Below, piece after piece: positions 46,354-55,370 of a DNA stretch of 64,000 nt (position 1 is the stretch's first letter; the number at the start of each line of letters is the position of its first letter). Location of the stretch: assembly GCA_947629525.1 (NCBI GenBank), contig CANREB010000001.1:186001-250000 (forward strand), given 5' to 3'. A model generated the notes under the pieces. That model saw nothing but the letters and a program-made list of their open reading frames with translations. It made no database searches and was not told the origin of the DNA. The stretch is from an uncultured Lachnospiraceae bacterium. GTDB lineage: Bacteria; Bacillota; Clostridia; Lachnospirales; Lachnospiraceae. Made by a program: the position numbers and the translations under genes.

Positions 46354-48474
46354 TTAAACCTCGAACATCAGATCACCGTATGTAGGTATAGGCCATACCG
46401 AACCGTCAACAAGCATCTCAAGTTTATCGATAGGCGCTCTGAGTGCCTCCATTGCCGCCTTTACGACATCTTTGTAATAAAATGCCTGTTCCTTAACATC
46501 GCCCATAGACGCCGCTTTGGCCTCCTCGTCAATAAGCTTGTTAAGTGCCGTTTTAGCTTCCGCAAGGAGTGAATCTATCTTGTTAAGGAGTTCTGTCTGC
46601 GCCACTGCCGCAGCCCCCGCTTCCTTTATCGCAAGAATGGAATTTGCAAGATCACCCTCATATGTAGCTACCGCAGGAATAATGTCCTTACTTGCCATAT
46701 CAACCATCGTAAGAGCTTCTATATTAATTGTTTTAGCATATGTCTCATATATGATCTCCTCGCGCGACTCAAGCTCTACACGCGTAAATATGCCAAATTT
46801 CTCAAACAATGCCACTGCCTTATCTGTCGTGATCGTAGACGCAGCTTCTATCATTGACTTAATATTGGGAAGACCTCGTCTTTCAGCTTCTTTTACCCAC
46901 TCGTCGGAATATCCGTCGCCGTTGAATACTATTCTCTGGTGTTTTGTCATGTACTCTTTTATCAAATCATGCACAGCTTTATCAAAACTGCCCTCTGACT
47001 TAGCTTTTTCAAGGATGTCAGCCGCCTCGCAAAATGCCTCGGCTACGATAGCGTTCAACGTCGTATTCGGGCTTGCGATAGAGTCTGCCGAACCTACCAT
47101 ACGGAATTCGAACTTATTGCCCGTAAACGCAAACGGTGATGTCCTGTTCCGGTCAGTTGCGTCTTTCTCAAATTTAGGCAGTGTGGAAACGCCTGCCTCA
47201 AGTTTGCCTCCCGCAAGAACTCTTGATGCGTCTCCTGTCTCGACAAGCTGTTTTACCACATCCTCAAGCTGATCGCCAAGGAAAATAGAAATGATTGCCG
47301 GAGGAGCCTCATTCGCTCCAAGCCTGTGATCGTTTCCCACATCCGATGCGGACTGACGCAGCAGATCCGCATGTATATCAACCGCTTTCATAATGCATGC
47401 AAGTACAAGAAGGAACTGGATATTCTTGTTCGGTGTATCGCCGGGATCAAGAAGATTTACACCGTTGTCAGTTGTGATCGACCAGTTATTATGTTTACCT
47501 GAACCGTTTACGCCCGCGTATGGCTTTTCATGAAGCAGGCATCTTAAGTCATGCTTATAAGCCACGCGCTTCATAGCCTCCATTACAAGCTGATTATGGT
47601 CTACCGCGATATTTGCCGTCTCATATATGGGAGCAAGTTCATGTTGAGCAGGTGCAACCTCGTTGTGCTGTGTCTTTGCCGTAACACCCAGTTTCCACAG
47701 CTCCTCATTTAAATCTTTCATATATGCGCCTACGCGCTCCTTGATAACGCCGAAGTAGTGATCCTCCATCTCCTGTCCCTTGGGTGCCGGCGCGCCAAAA
47801 AGCGTACGTCCCGCAAACATAAGGTCTTTTCTCTGGAAAAACAAATCTTTGTCCACAAGGAAATATTCCTGTTCCGGTCCTACAGAAGCCGTTACCTTTG
47901 TCGCCTCTGTGTTGCCAAACAGTCTTACTATACGCAGCGCCTGCTCACTTAACGCTTCCATTGAACGTAAAAGCGGTGTCTTTTTATCAAGCGCCTCGCC
48001 TGTATATGAGCAGAAAGCCGTAGGTATGCAGAGGATCACGCCGCATCCGGACTCTTTTAAGAAGCAGGGAGACGTGATATCCCATGCCGTATATCCTCTT
48101 GCCTCAAAAGTAGCACGAAGTCCGCCTGAAGGGAATGAAGACGCATCAGGCTCGCCCTTAATAAGCTCCTTGCCTGAAAACTCCATCAGCATCCTGCCTT
48201 CCTCGTCGGGATGCGATACGAAAGAGTCATGCTTTTCAGCCGTGATGCCTGTAAGCGGTTGGAACCAATGTGTAAAATGCGTCGCGCCGTTCTCAACAGC
48301 CCAGTCCTTCATAGCCTTTGCCACTACATCCGCTGTCGCCATTTTGAGTTCTCCGCCCTGATTCATTACTCTCATTACTTCCTGAAATACCTTTTTGGGA
48401 AGTCTCTCCTTCATTTTTGCGACTGTAAATACCTTTTCCGCAAAAATCTTTTCCACATTTAAAGCCTCACTCAT
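46354..48474 (-). CDS. glnN: Type III glutamine synthetase
   Basis: A 706-residue GSIII, far longer than GSI. It makes glutamine from glutamate, ammonia and ATP as a large oligomer. [18 protein letters not shown] is the first metal-site region, [16 protein letters not shown] the second, [10 protein letters not shown] the ATP site, and [20 protein letters not shown] the glutamate site. ATG 48474 is preferred because GAGAGGAAG lies six bases upstream. The leader contains a terminator and alternative hairpins, so attenuation is likely. Confidence 0.94.
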   Translation of the reverse strand: MSEALNVEKIFAEKVFTVAKMKERLPKKVFQEVMRVMNQGGELKMATADVVAKAMKDWAVENGATHFTHWFQPLTGITAEKHDSFVSHPDEEGRMLMEFSGKELIKGEPDASSFPSGGLRATFEARGYTAWDITSPCFLKESGCGVILCIPTAFCSYTGEALDKKTPLLRSMEALSEQALRIVRLFGNTEATKVTASVGPEQEYFLVDKDLFFQRKDLMFAGRTLFGAPAPKGQEMEDHYFGVIKERVGAYMKDLNEELWKLGVTAKTQHNEVAPAQHELAPIYETANIAVDHNQLVMEAMKRVAYKHDLRCLLHEKPYAGVNGSGKHNNWSITTDNGVNLLDPGDTPNKNIQFLLVLACIMKAVDIHADLLRQSASDVGNDHRLGANEAPPAIISIFLGDQLEDVVKQLVETGDASRVLAGGKLEAGVSTLPKFEKDATDRNRTSPFAFTGNKFEFRMVGSADSIASPNTTLNAIVAEAFCEAADILEKAKSEGSFDKAVHDLIKEYMTKHQRIVFNGDGYSDEWVKEAERRGLPNIKSMIEAASTITTDKAVALFEKFGIFTRVELESREEIIYETYAKTINIEALTMVDMASKDIIPAVATYEGDLANSILAIKEAGAAAVAQTELLNKIDSLLAEAKTALNKLIDEEAKAASMGDVKEQAFYYKDVVKAAMEALRAPIDKLEMLVDGSVWPIPTYGDLMFEV

Positions 48475-48548
48475 TTTTTCTTCCTCTCTTTCCATTATGT
48501 ATCATAGCGTTGTTTTGTACGCCGTAACCGGGCGTCTACAAAAAAAAT

Positions 48549-48642
48549 GTTCCAAAAAAAGATTATATTCTTCTTGGAACACCTTCGTTCATGATACTTA
48601 AATTATGTTATTTTAAAGCAAATCCATTGATGAATTGGCTTT
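48549..48642 (-). promoter_or_regulatory. glnN leader: two small hairpins and an intrinsic terminator
   Basis: The 331-bp stretch between glnN and the next gene contains this leader. Hairpin 1 (48642-48615) has AAAGC/GCTTT and AATTC/GGATT stems with a six-base loop ATCAAT. Hairpin 2 (48590-48577) is GAAC/GTTC with six-base loop GAAGGT. A terminator (48580-48549, GTTCCAAGAAG pairing with TTTTTTGGAAC, then TTTTTTTT) shares 48577-48580 with hairpin 2, so the two exclude each other. This resembles ANTAR-protein antitermination leaders. The loops match the ANTAR consensus only in part. Confidence 0.6.
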
Positions 48643-48643
48643 T

Positions 48644-48681
48644 GCTATAATTACGATAATATATCTCAGGCAAAAAATCAA
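48644..48681 (-). promoter_or_regulatory. Promoter region of glnN
   Basis: Two overlapping minus-strand promoters fit: TTGATT-17-TATCGT (48681-48653) and TTGCCT-18-TATAGC (48673-48644). The first would start the RNA immediately before hairpin 1 of the leader. Confidence 0.5.
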
Positions 48682-48683
48682 TA

Positions 48684-48751
48684 CTTTCCTGCAAATTTTA
48701 TATTTTTTTGACCGTTTTCTGCATTTTGCATAGATAAAGCTTGCAGGAAAG
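48684..48751. repeat. 11-bp inverted repeat upstream of the glnN promoter
   Basis: CTTTCCTGCAA (48684-48694) is the exact reverse complement of TTGCAGGAAAG (48741-48751), 46 bp apart. It lies between the end of the U32 gene and the glnN promoter. It may be a weak terminator or a regulator site; ATTTTTT follows on the minus strand. Confidence 0.4.
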
Positions 48752-48804
48752 CCTGATTTTTGTTGTTTTTAACCACTATCGCCGTCTGCCGGCAGATTTT
48801 ATTG

Positions 48805-50073
48805 TCAGACCCATGTATACTGTATCGATGATGTTTTAACAGGCGCGCGCATTATATCATTCTTGGCTGCGCTCTCCGAAAGCTCTGCAAAAAGTATCTG
48901 TTTCGAGTGCGGGCAGCTTGGCACTTCATTGCCCTGCTCATCGTACATCGCAAGCACTTTGGCATTTATGTTTGTACCGTCAGGCTTCATGATCTCAATC
49001 GTGTCTCCCACGCTGAACTTGTTTCTCTGTTCAAACTTTGCGAAACCGCGCCTGTCTGTCTCTTCGACAGTCCCAAGATATACGTACTCATTAACATACG
49101 TGCTGTTGTCATAAACCTGCGCGCTTTCATTGGGCTTGCCAAAGTAAAACCCTGTTGTAAACTTCCTGTAGGTACACTTTGATATTTCCCTGCGGTACCA
49201 TTCCATATTTTCAAGATATTTTTCTTTGCTTTCAAAGAAATCGTCTATAGCCTTTCTGTATGTTCTCGCCACGCATGCCACATACAGAGCAGTCTTCATC
49301 CTTCCTTCGATCTTAAAGCTGTCTATCCCGCATTCGACAAGTTCGGGGATATGTTCTATCATGCAAAGATCCTTGGAATTAAAAATATATGTGCCGCGCT
49401 CATTCTCATATACCGGCATATATTCATTCGGTCTTGTCTCTTCAACCACCGAGTATTTCCAACGGCATGGATGCGTACATTCACCCTGATTGGCGTCCCT
49501 GCCCGCCAGATAATTTGACATAAGGCATCTGCCTGAATATGAAATACACATAGCGCCATGGACAAAACTCTCTATTTCCATTTCATCAGGAATTTTTTCC
49601 CGTATCTGCCTTATCTCGTCAAGCGAAAGTTCTCTTGCGGACACAACGCGTTTTGCACCCTGCTGCCACCAAAACAGATATGTGAGATAATTTGTATTGT
49701 TTGCCTGAGTGGATATGTGTATCTCTATCTCAGGACATATGTCTTTTGCGAGCACAAACATCCCGGGATCGGAAATTATAAGCGCGTCGGGTCTTAATTT
49801 CCGCAATTCATCGAAATACTTCGCCGCTCCATCTAAATCGTAATTATGAGCAAGTATATTAGCCGTCACGTAAACTTTCTTGTTATATCCGTGCACAAAT
49901 CTGATGCCCTCCGCCATTTCCTCAGGCGAAAAGTTTTTGGCATTCGCCCTGAGTCCAAATGCTTCTCCGCCTATGTAGACCGCATCCGCTCCAAAAACAA
50001 CTGCCGTCTTCAAAACTTCAAGACTGCTTGCCGGAACCAAAAGTTCAGGTTTGCCTTTTCTCACATTAGCCAT
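48805..50073 (-). CDS. U32 family protein (TrhP/YrrO-like tRNA hydroxylation)
   Basis: A 422-residue protein annotated as a collagenase-like peptidase but related to TrhP, needed for 5-hydroxyuridine at tRNA position 34. VPASSLEVLKTAVVFGADAVYIGGEAFGLR is a TIM-barrel start (residues 13-42). ESFVHGAMCISYSGRCLMSN is the U32 signature with two cysteines, and NQGECTHPCRW adds further cysteines for an Fe-S cluster. The C-terminal beta domain is present. It overlaps the TrmR-like gene, which would act next in the same pathway. Confidence 0.87.
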   Translation of the reverse strand: MANVRKGKPELLVPASSLEVLKTAVVFGADAVYIGGEAFGLRANAKNFSPEEMAEGIRFVHGYNKKVYVTANILAHNYDLDGAAKYFDELRKLRPDALIISDPGMFVLAKDICPEIEIHISTQANNTNYLTYLFWWQQGAKRVVSARELSLDEIRQIREKIPDEMEIESFVHGAMCISYSGRCLMSNYLAGRDANQGECTHPCRWKYSVVEETRPNEYMPVYENERGTYIFNSKDLCMIEHIPELVECGIDSFKIEGRMKTALYVACVARTYRKAIDDFFESKEKYLENMEWYRREISKCTYRKFTTGFYFGKPNESAQVYDNSTYVNEYVYLGTVEETDRRGFAKFEQRNKFSVGDTIEIMKPDGTNINAKVLAMYDEQGNEVPSCPHSKQILFAELSESAAKNDIMRAPVKTSSIQYTWV

Positions 50074-50728
50074 AGTACTCTCCCTGTTTTTTTACCGAAA
50101 GTGTCACACCGTCTGCTACCGGAAGTATTACCGTTTCAAGCTGCTCATTATGAGTGAGCGCATATAAATATTCTCTCATGCGGTTGTGTATCGTGCGGTT
50201 TCTGCGTGTTACCGCATACTTAGACTCTATAAGTTCACCCTCCTGAAGTATATTGTCCGACACAAGCACGCCTTTGGGCGACATAAGCCGCAATACATCA
50301 TCAAGGAAATTTATATATTGTCCCTTTGCCGCATCCATAAATATCAGATCATAGCCTTCATCGTCGCAAAGCCCTGACAGCACGTCCGCCGCGTCTCCTT
50401 CAATAAGCGTTATCATCCCGCTTTTTCCGAATTTTTCAAAATTCTCTTTTGCTGTCGGTATGCGCTTTTCATACTTCTCTATCGTAGTGATCGTACAGCC
50501 TTCAGGCGCATATTCACTCATAAAAAGCGCCGAAAAACCTATCGCCGTCCCGACCTCAAGTATACGCCCGGGTCTGCTCCATGTTATCAGGAATTTTAAC
50601 AGGTTTTGCATTTGGGGACGTATGATAGGAACATTTGTCTCTATCGAATAGCGTTCAAGTTCGCACAGGTACTCGGGCATTTCGCTGTCAAACGAATGAA
50701 GAAATGTCTGGATCCTGTCGTCTGTCAC
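50066..50728 (-). CDS. trmR: TrmR-like tRNA 5-hydroxyuridine O-methyltransferase
   Basis: A 220-residue class I SAM methyltransferase of the catechol O-methyltransferase type. ILEVGTAIGFSALFMSEYAP is the SAM loop and YDLIFMDAAKGQYINFLDDV the metal/acceptor region. Bacillus YrrM, in the same gene order, makes 5-methoxyuridine in tRNA, so I transfer that role. The start is GTG 50728, overlapping the preceding stop by four bases. Confidence 0.82.
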   Translation of the reverse strand: MTDDRIQTFLHSFDSEMPEYLCELERYSIETNVPIIRPQMQNLLKFLITWSRPGRILEVGTAIGFSALFMSEYAPEGCTITTIEKYEKRIPTAKENFEKFGKSGMITLIEGDAADVLSGLCDDEGYDLIFMDAAKGQYINFLDDVLRLMSPKGVLVSDNILQEGELIESKYAVTRRNRTIHNRMREYLYALTHNEQLETVILPVADGVTLSVKKQGEYYG

Positions 50729-51105
50729 TGCTGCGTTTCCTCCGTATCACCGCACATGATCTCAAGCATCTCCTGCGCTGTCATAGCAGTGCTCAGTTCA
50801 TATGTTCCCGCCTTTAACTTCCCTTTATATTCCGAAAGCTGCTCCTGAATGTAAAATACATCCGCATCCTGCACCAGCCCCTTGATCTCAAGAAGCTGTG
50901 AAAGTTCTTTCTCGTCCTGATCATCAGAAACTACGACACTTACCGTCCTTCCCTCACCCGACGACACGGGAATATCGGCAAATACACGGTAGCCGAAATC
51001 ATACGCTTTTACGGCATATCTGAAAACCAGTATTATAACAACTGCAGCTACGGCTATCTTCAATAATGTGGCAGCTATTGCGCCCAAAAACTGCTTTGTG
51101 TTCAC
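50725..51105 (-). CDS. MltG/YceG-like stub without catalytic domain
   Basis: A 126-residue membrane protein with one helix (about 8-34). A segment resembling the LysM-like N-terminal part of MltG follows (VSVVVSDDQDEKELSQLLEIKGLVQD, residues about 55-80, then GKLKAGTYELSTAMTAQEMLEIM). It ends before the transglycosylase domain and lacks the catalytic glutamate region, so it is probably not an enzyme. It occupies the place of yrrL (mltG) in the Bacillus order, between the RuvX block and trmR. Confidence 0.75.
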   Translation of the reverse strand: MNTKQFLGAIAATLLKIAVAAVVIILVFRYAVKAYDFGYRVFADIPVSSGEGRTVSVVVSDDQDEKELSQLLEIKGLVQDADVFYIQEQLSEYKGKLKAGTYELSTAMTAQEMLEIMCGDTEETQQ

Positions 51106-51120
51106 ACTAATCCTCCATTT

Positions 51121-52794
51121 TTATATTTCCATTATTATCGGTAAGATCATCGGACGTCTTTTTGTTTTTTTCCACACAAACTCACTAAGCGTATCTTTTA
51201 TAGTCGCTTTTATCTTGCCCCAGTCAGTGTTATTCTTCTTAAGGCATGCCATCACTGCTTTTTCCATAAGCTTTCTTGCTTCTTCCATAAGTTCATCTGA
51301 TTCCTTGACATATACAAAGCCCCTCGATACTATATCGGGTCCCGCAAGCAGCTCGCCGCTCGCGCTATCAAGCGACATTACGGCTATGATTATCCCGTCT
51401 TCCGCCAAATGCTGCCTGTCGCGAAGCACCACGTTTCCGACATCGCCCACGCCAAGACCGTCAACAAGAACTGTACCTACAGGCACTTTGCCCGTTATTC
51501 CCGCGCTGTCCGCATCTATGGAAAGCACATCTCCCGATTGCAGTATGAACACATTTTCCTTGTCAATGCCAAGCTCCATGGCAAGCTTTGCCTGTGCCAT
51601 AAGATGTTTATATTCACCGTGTACTGGAATTGAATACTTCGGTTTTGTCAATGTATATATAAGTTTTATCTCTTCCTGACATGCATGCCCTGAAACGTGA
51701 GTATCCTGAAAAATGACATCCGCGCCTTTCTTAAAAAGTTCGTTGATGATCTTAGTCACTGCTTTCTCATTGCCCGGAATCGGGCTTGACGAAAATATGA
51801 CCGTATCTCCCTTGCCAATGCTGATCTTTTTGTGCATGCCGTTTGCCATACGGCTGAGAGCCGCCATACTTTCCCCCTGGCTCCCTGTGGTAATCACTAC
51901 CGTCTTATCTTTTGGATAATTTTTAAGTCTTTCTATATCTATAAGAGTGTTATCGGGTATACTTATCCTGTTCAGTTCTGAAGCCGTTTCGATGATGTTC
52001 ACCATGCTCCTGCCCTCGACCACCACTTTTCTGCCGAATTTATATGCCGTATTGATGATCTGCTGCACTCTGTCAACATTTGACGCAAATGTCGCTATAA
52101 TGATACGCGTTTTTTTATGTTCCTCAAATATGGCGTCAAACACAGGACCAAGCTTTCTCTCACTTGGTGTAAATCCCTGACGTTCAGCGTTGGTACTGTC
52201 ACACATCAGTGCAAGGACGCCTTTTTTGCCAAGCTCTGCGAAGCGCTGCAGATCTATCGCGTCACCGTATACAGGCGTATAATCCACTTTAAAATCACCC
52301 GTATGCACCACAATACCTGCGGGGGAATATATCGCAAGCGCCGCCGCGTCCACTATACTGTGGTTTGTCTTGATAAATTCTATTCTGAAGCAGCCAAGAT
52401 TAATATTCTGCCCGAACTTGACTACTTTCCTTCTCACATTGTGGATAAGATTATGTTCCTCGAGTTTGTTGTCAATAATGCCCATTGTAAGTTTCGTTGC
52501 ATAAATAGGGACATTTAACTCCTTTAACACGTATGGAAGCGCCCCGATGTGATCCTCATGACCATGCGTGATAACGAAACCTTTTACTTTGTCCTGATTA
52601 GTTTTGAGATAAGTCACATCAGGTATTACAAGGTCAACTCCAAGCATGTCATCCGCGGGAAAGCTCAGACCGCAGTCCACCACAACAATACTGTCTTCGT
52701 ACTCAAAGGCAGTAATGTTCATTCCGATCTGCTCAAGACCGCCAAGCGGTATTATCTTGAGCTTAGACGTATTTGGTTGTTTATAGTTTTTCAA
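51121..52794 (-). CDS. rnj: Ribonuclease J
   Basis: A 557-residue metallo-beta-lactamase/beta-CASP nuclease with 5'-3' exo- and endonuclease activity on RNA. GFVITHGHEDHIGALPYVL is the zinc motif, LMCDSTNAERQGFTPSE and TTGSQGESMAALSRMA are beta-CASP motifs, and VHGEYKHLMAQAKLA the late histidine region. The start is TTG 52794 behind AAGGAGG. It sits 15 bp before the MltG-like gene, an insertion relative to the Bacillus yrr cluster. Confidence 0.95.
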   Translation of the reverse strand: MKNYKQPNTSKLKIIPLGGLEQIGMNITAFEYEDSIVVVDCGLSFPADDMLGVDLVIPDVTYLKTNQDKVKGFVITHGHEDHIGALPYVLKELNVPIYATKLTMGIIDNKLEEHNLIHNVRRKVVKFGQNINLGCFRIEFIKTNHSIVDAAALAIYSPAGIVVHTGDFKVDYTPVYGDAIDLQRFAELGKKGVLALMCDSTNAERQGFTPSERKLGPVFDAIFEEHKKTRIIIATFASNVDRVQQIINTAYKFGRKVVVEGRSMVNIIETASELNRISIPDNTLIDIERLKNYPKDKTVVITTGSQGESMAALSRMANGMHKKISIGKGDTVIFSSSPIPGNEKAVTKIINELFKKGADVIFQDTHVSGHACQEEIKLIYTLTKPKYSIPVHGEYKHLMAQAKLAMELGIDKENVFILQSGDVLSIDADSAGITGKVPVGTVLVDGLGVGDVGNVVLRDRQHLAEDGIIIAVMSLDSASGELLAGPDIVSRGFVYVKESDELMEEARKLMEKAVMACLKKNNTDWGKIKATIKDTLSEFVWKKTKRRPMILPIIMEI

Positions 52795-52812
52795 AATGAT
52801 CCTCCTTATTTT

Positions 52813-53076
52813 TTATTTAATAAGGTCGATGTCATCAAGCATGCTTTCAAAAACTCCCGATACGGCAGCAAGTTCGTTCTCGTCCTCGACAATGTTATAA
52901 ACCTGCTCATTTTCACCCGAACCGGATACAGCTTTCAGAATGTACGCTTCTCCATCTTCCTCCTCTTCCGCGTCCGTTACAAGAATATAATTGACCCCGC
53001 CGATGGTCGTCTGCTCCAATACGAAAAAATCAACCGCAGCATCATCACCATCAGGCACAAAGGTAATTTTTTCCAT
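52813..53076 (-). CDS. DUF1292 protein (YrzB-like)
   Basis: An 87-residue acidic protein starting MEKITFVPDGDDAAVDFFVLEQTTIGGVNYILV (residues 1-33). The DAEEEEDGEAYILK segment is diagnostic of DUF1292. ATG 53076 follows GGAGG by eight bases. The family usually lies between ruvX and later yrr genes, as here. Its function is unknown. Confidence 0.88.
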   Translation of the reverse strand: MEKITFVPDGDDAAVDFFVLEQTTIGGVNYILVTDAEEEEDGEAYILKAVSGSGENEQVYNIVEDENELAAVSGVFESMLDDIDLIK

Positions 53077-53095
53077 TCTTAGTAACCTCCATTCA

Positions 53096-53527
53096 TTATT
53101 TTTGCCGATTTCTGCATAAATCAAGATATCCTTGAAGGATAAAAACCGCAGCTATCATATCAACATACTGTTTGCGGTCTTCAAATCTTACTCCTGTCTC
53201 GACCATAGCCTTGTCAGCCGCCACTGTTGTAAGCCTCTCATCCCATAGTACAACGCTAAGCCCACTCCTGCGCTCAAGCATCTCCTTAAAAGCAAGAGTC
53301 TTTTCAACACGCTTGCCCGGCGAATCATCCATATTCTTAGGATATCCAAGAATTATCTCATTTACTTCATATTCTACTATTAATTCTTCAATTCTTGCCA
53401 ATGTCTGGCGCAGCTTGTCCTCATGCCTGCGTCTTATGATCTCTATTCCCTGAGCTGTTATCAAGAGCGGATCACTGATCGCTACTCCGACTGTCTTTGA
53501 GCCAAAATCGAGTCCCATCTTTCTCAT
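53096..53527 (-). CDS. ruvX: RuvX/YqgF-type Holliday junction resolvase
   Basis: A 143-residue RNase H-fold protein. [19 protein letters not shown] has the first catalytic aspartate, [14 protein letters not shown] and [12 protein letters not shown] the others. It is implicated in Holliday junction cleavage or pre-16S rRNA processing. ATG 53527 follows GGAGAGG, which lies inside the last codons of ireB, so the genes are coupled. Confidence 0.9.
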   Translation of the reverse strand: MRKMGLDFGSKTVGVAISDPLLITAQGIEIIRRRHEDKLRQTLARIEELIVEYEVNEIILGYPKNMDDSPGKRVEKTLAFKEMLERRSGLSVVLWDERLTTVAADKAMVETGVRFEDRKQYVDMIAAVFILQGYLDLCRNRQK

Positions 53528-53534
53528 CAGCAGC

Positions 53535-53810
53535 CTAACCTCTCCAGCCTTCATTGGCAATATAAGACTTGAGCATTTCCTCCACAAGTTCGTCACGCTC
53601 GACTTTCATGATCATGGCACGTGCTCCCTTATGGCTTGTTATATAAGTAGGGTCGCCCGACATTATATATCCGACTATCTGATTTACAGGATTATAGCCT
53701 TTCTCGCTCAGTGCCGCATATACGGAAGCAAGCACATCTTTTACGGAACTTACCTCTTTGAAATTTTCCTGAGTAAGCTGTATATATTGAGTATGTGATA
53801 AATCAGCCAT
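53535..53810 (-). CDS. ireB: IreB-family regulatory phosphoprotein (DUF965)
   Basis: A 91-residue protein ([20 protein letters not shown] start, [20 protein letters not shown] core). IreB in Enterococcus is phosphorylated by the Ser/Thr kinase IreK and modulates cephalosporin resistance. [11 protein letters not shown] contains the threonines of the kinase target region. It heads the ruvX-DUF1292 unit and has its own good promoter. Confidence 0.92.
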   Translation of the reverse strand: MADLSHTQYIQLTQENFKEVSSVKDVLASVYAALSEKGYNPVNQIVGYIMSGDPTYITSHKGARAMIMKVERDELVEEMLKSYIANEGWRG

Positions 53811-53839
53811 TTTTGCACCCTCCTATCATTATCATACTT

Positions 53840-53868
53840 ATAATAACTTAATTTGGTTAAAAATTCAA
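53840..53868 (-). promoter_or_regulatory. Promoter of ireB
   Basis: Minus-strand TTGAAT (53868-53863), a 17-base spacer and TATTAT (53845-53840). The -35 overlaps the last codons of mtaB. Confidence 0.7.
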
Positions 53869-55173
53869 TAAATTATTTTCCAGACGTATTATTTCATCGT
53901 CCAAATACCCTGTGGCAGTCGCATTTATAAGCCTGTTTGAAAGGTTTTCGCCGTCTGTCGCCTCCACTGCAGCTTTCACATATTCCTTTGTATGCCCTAC
54001 CCAGTATTTTGCGCCATTTATCTCCTTTTCCTCCTCCAAAAGCACCTGCGTTTCCCTGCCTATATAATAGTCCCGGAAATTTTTCGACGATGTCTTTTCT
54101 ATTTCCTGCAAAATCTTGCTACGCTTATCTTTTATATACTCAGGCACTTGGTCCTGCATTGCTGCCGCTTTAGTCCCTCTCCGCTTCGAATATTTGAATA
54201 TGTGCATTTCATAGAAATCCGCTTCCCCTACAAACTTCGCCGTGATCTCAAATTCCTCGTCTGTCTCGCCCGGGAAGCCCACTATTACATCTGTCGTGAT
54301 CGCAGGATGTTCAAATGCACTCCTTAGTATATTTACTCCTTCCATATACTGCTGCGGTGTATAATGGCGGTTCATCCTGTTTAGCACTGTCTCGCATCCG
54401 CTCTGCAGCGAAAGGTGAAAATGCGGGCATATATGTTCTATCCCTGAAAGCGCCTTTGCAAATTCAGGCGTGATTATGCGTGGTTCAAGCGAACCGAGTC
54501 TTATGCGCTTTACGCCGTTTATTCCGTCTATCTTGCGCATAAGCTCTATAAGGCTGCCGCTCCCATAAGAGCTGATATGTATTCCCGTAAGCACAAATTC
54601 CTGATAGCCTTTTTGCGCAAGTCCTTTTATTTCTTCCAGTATATCTTCCTGCCTGCGGCACCTTACACGCCCTCTGGCATAGGGGATTATACAGTATGTG
54701 CAGAACTGATTACAGCCATCCTGAATTTTTATATAAGCACGTGTATGTTCCTGTGTGCCTGTAAGCCGCATTTCCTCGTATTCGTCGGTATGGTTTATGT
54801 CTATTACGGTTTTTGTTTTATTTCCCGACTCAGCCATATAATCTTCCAGTATGCTGACCAAATCCTTCTTTTTATTGTTACCGATCACAAGGTCAACCGC
54901 TTCGTCCGCCTCCACTGTATCCTTATCGGACTGTACATAGCAGCCTGCAGCAACAACTATTGCGTCAGGATTTATCTTTTTTGCGCGGTGAAGCATCTGT
55001 CGGCTTTTCCGATCGGCTATATTGGTAACTGTACAGGTATTCACAATATAAATATCCGCTTTGGCGTCAAACGGCACTATCTCATATCCTTTTTGGCGTA
55101 ATGCCGCAAGCATAGCGTCCGCCTCATATGCGTTTACCTTACAGCCTAAATTGTGGAATGCCACTGTTTTCAT
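53857..55173 (-). CDS. mtaB: tRNA t6A37 methylthiotransferase MtaB
   Basis: A 438-residue radical SAM enzyme that adds a methylthio group to t6A37. The N-terminal UPF0004 domain starts VAFHNLGCKVNAYEADAM with NTCTVTNIADRKSRQ and GCYVQ cysteines. The radical SAM site is IQDGCNQFCTYCIIPYARG, and a TRAM domain ends it. The LGCKVN start distinguishes MtaB from MiaB and RimO. With thiI, trmR and the U32 gene it makes this region rich in tRNA modification genes. Confidence 0.94.
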   Translation of the reverse strand: MKTVAFHNLGCKVNAYEADAMLAALRQKGYEIVPFDAKADIYIVNTCTVTNIADRKSRQMLHRAKKINPDAIVVAAGCYVQSDKDTVEADEAVDLVIGNNKKKDLVSILEDYMAESGNKTKTVIDINHTDEYEEMRLTGTQEHTRAYIKIQDGCNQFCTYCIIPYARGRVRCRRQEDILEEIKGLAQKGYQEFVLTGIHISSYGSGSLIELMRKIDGINGVKRIRLGSLEPRIITPEFAKALSGIEHICPHFHLSLQSGCETVLNRMNRHYTPQQYMEGVNILRSAFEHPAITTDVIVGFPGETDEEFEITAKFVGEADFYEMHIFKYSKRRGTKAAAMQDQVPEYIKDKRSKILQEIEKTSSKNFRDYYIGRETQVLLEEEKEINGAKYWVGHTKEYVKAAVEATDGENLSNRLINATATGYLDDEIIRLENNLLNF

Positions 55174-55210
55174 AAAATAATTATCTCCATTGATTTAACC
55201 TTAAATTTTG

Positions 55211-55248
55211 GTCAAATTGACATTTTTTAACGTCCGTGAGGTCAATTT
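55211..55248. repeat. GTCAA palindrome and inverted repeat in the divergent mtaB/Crh-like region
   Basis: GTCAAATTGAC (55211-55221) is a perfect palindrome with one central base. Its AAATTGAC half is repeated inverted as GTCAATTT at 55241-55248. This pattern looks like an operator for a dimeric regulator. It lies upstream of both genes. Confidence 0.4.
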
Positions 55249-55305
55249 GTACATATTTTCAGGTTTTTTTCGTCATTTTTCATCAGAACTGTTTTTCATC
55301 TTCGG

Positions 55306-55334
55306 TTGACTTTTCCAGTGTTTGCCTTTATTAT
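55306..55334 (+). promoter_or_regulatory. Promoter of the Crh-like gene
   Basis: TTGACT, a 17-base spacer and TATTAT form a near-consensus vegetative promoter 37 bp before the gene. Confidence 0.75.
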
Positions 55335-55370
55335 AAAGGAGAAAGGTATATTAAAAAGGAGGTAGTCAGA

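Noticed and set aside
48564..48593. Nine-codon reading frame in the glnN leader (ATGAACGAAGGTGTTCC start) as a leader peptide
   Set aside because: No ribosome site in front of it and no glutamine codons, so ribosome-mediated attenuation is not supported.
55236..55370. Upstream in-frame start giving a 121-residue version of the Crh-like protein
   Set aside because: The extension covers the promoter and lacks a ribosome site, whereas ATG 55371 has AAGGAGG.
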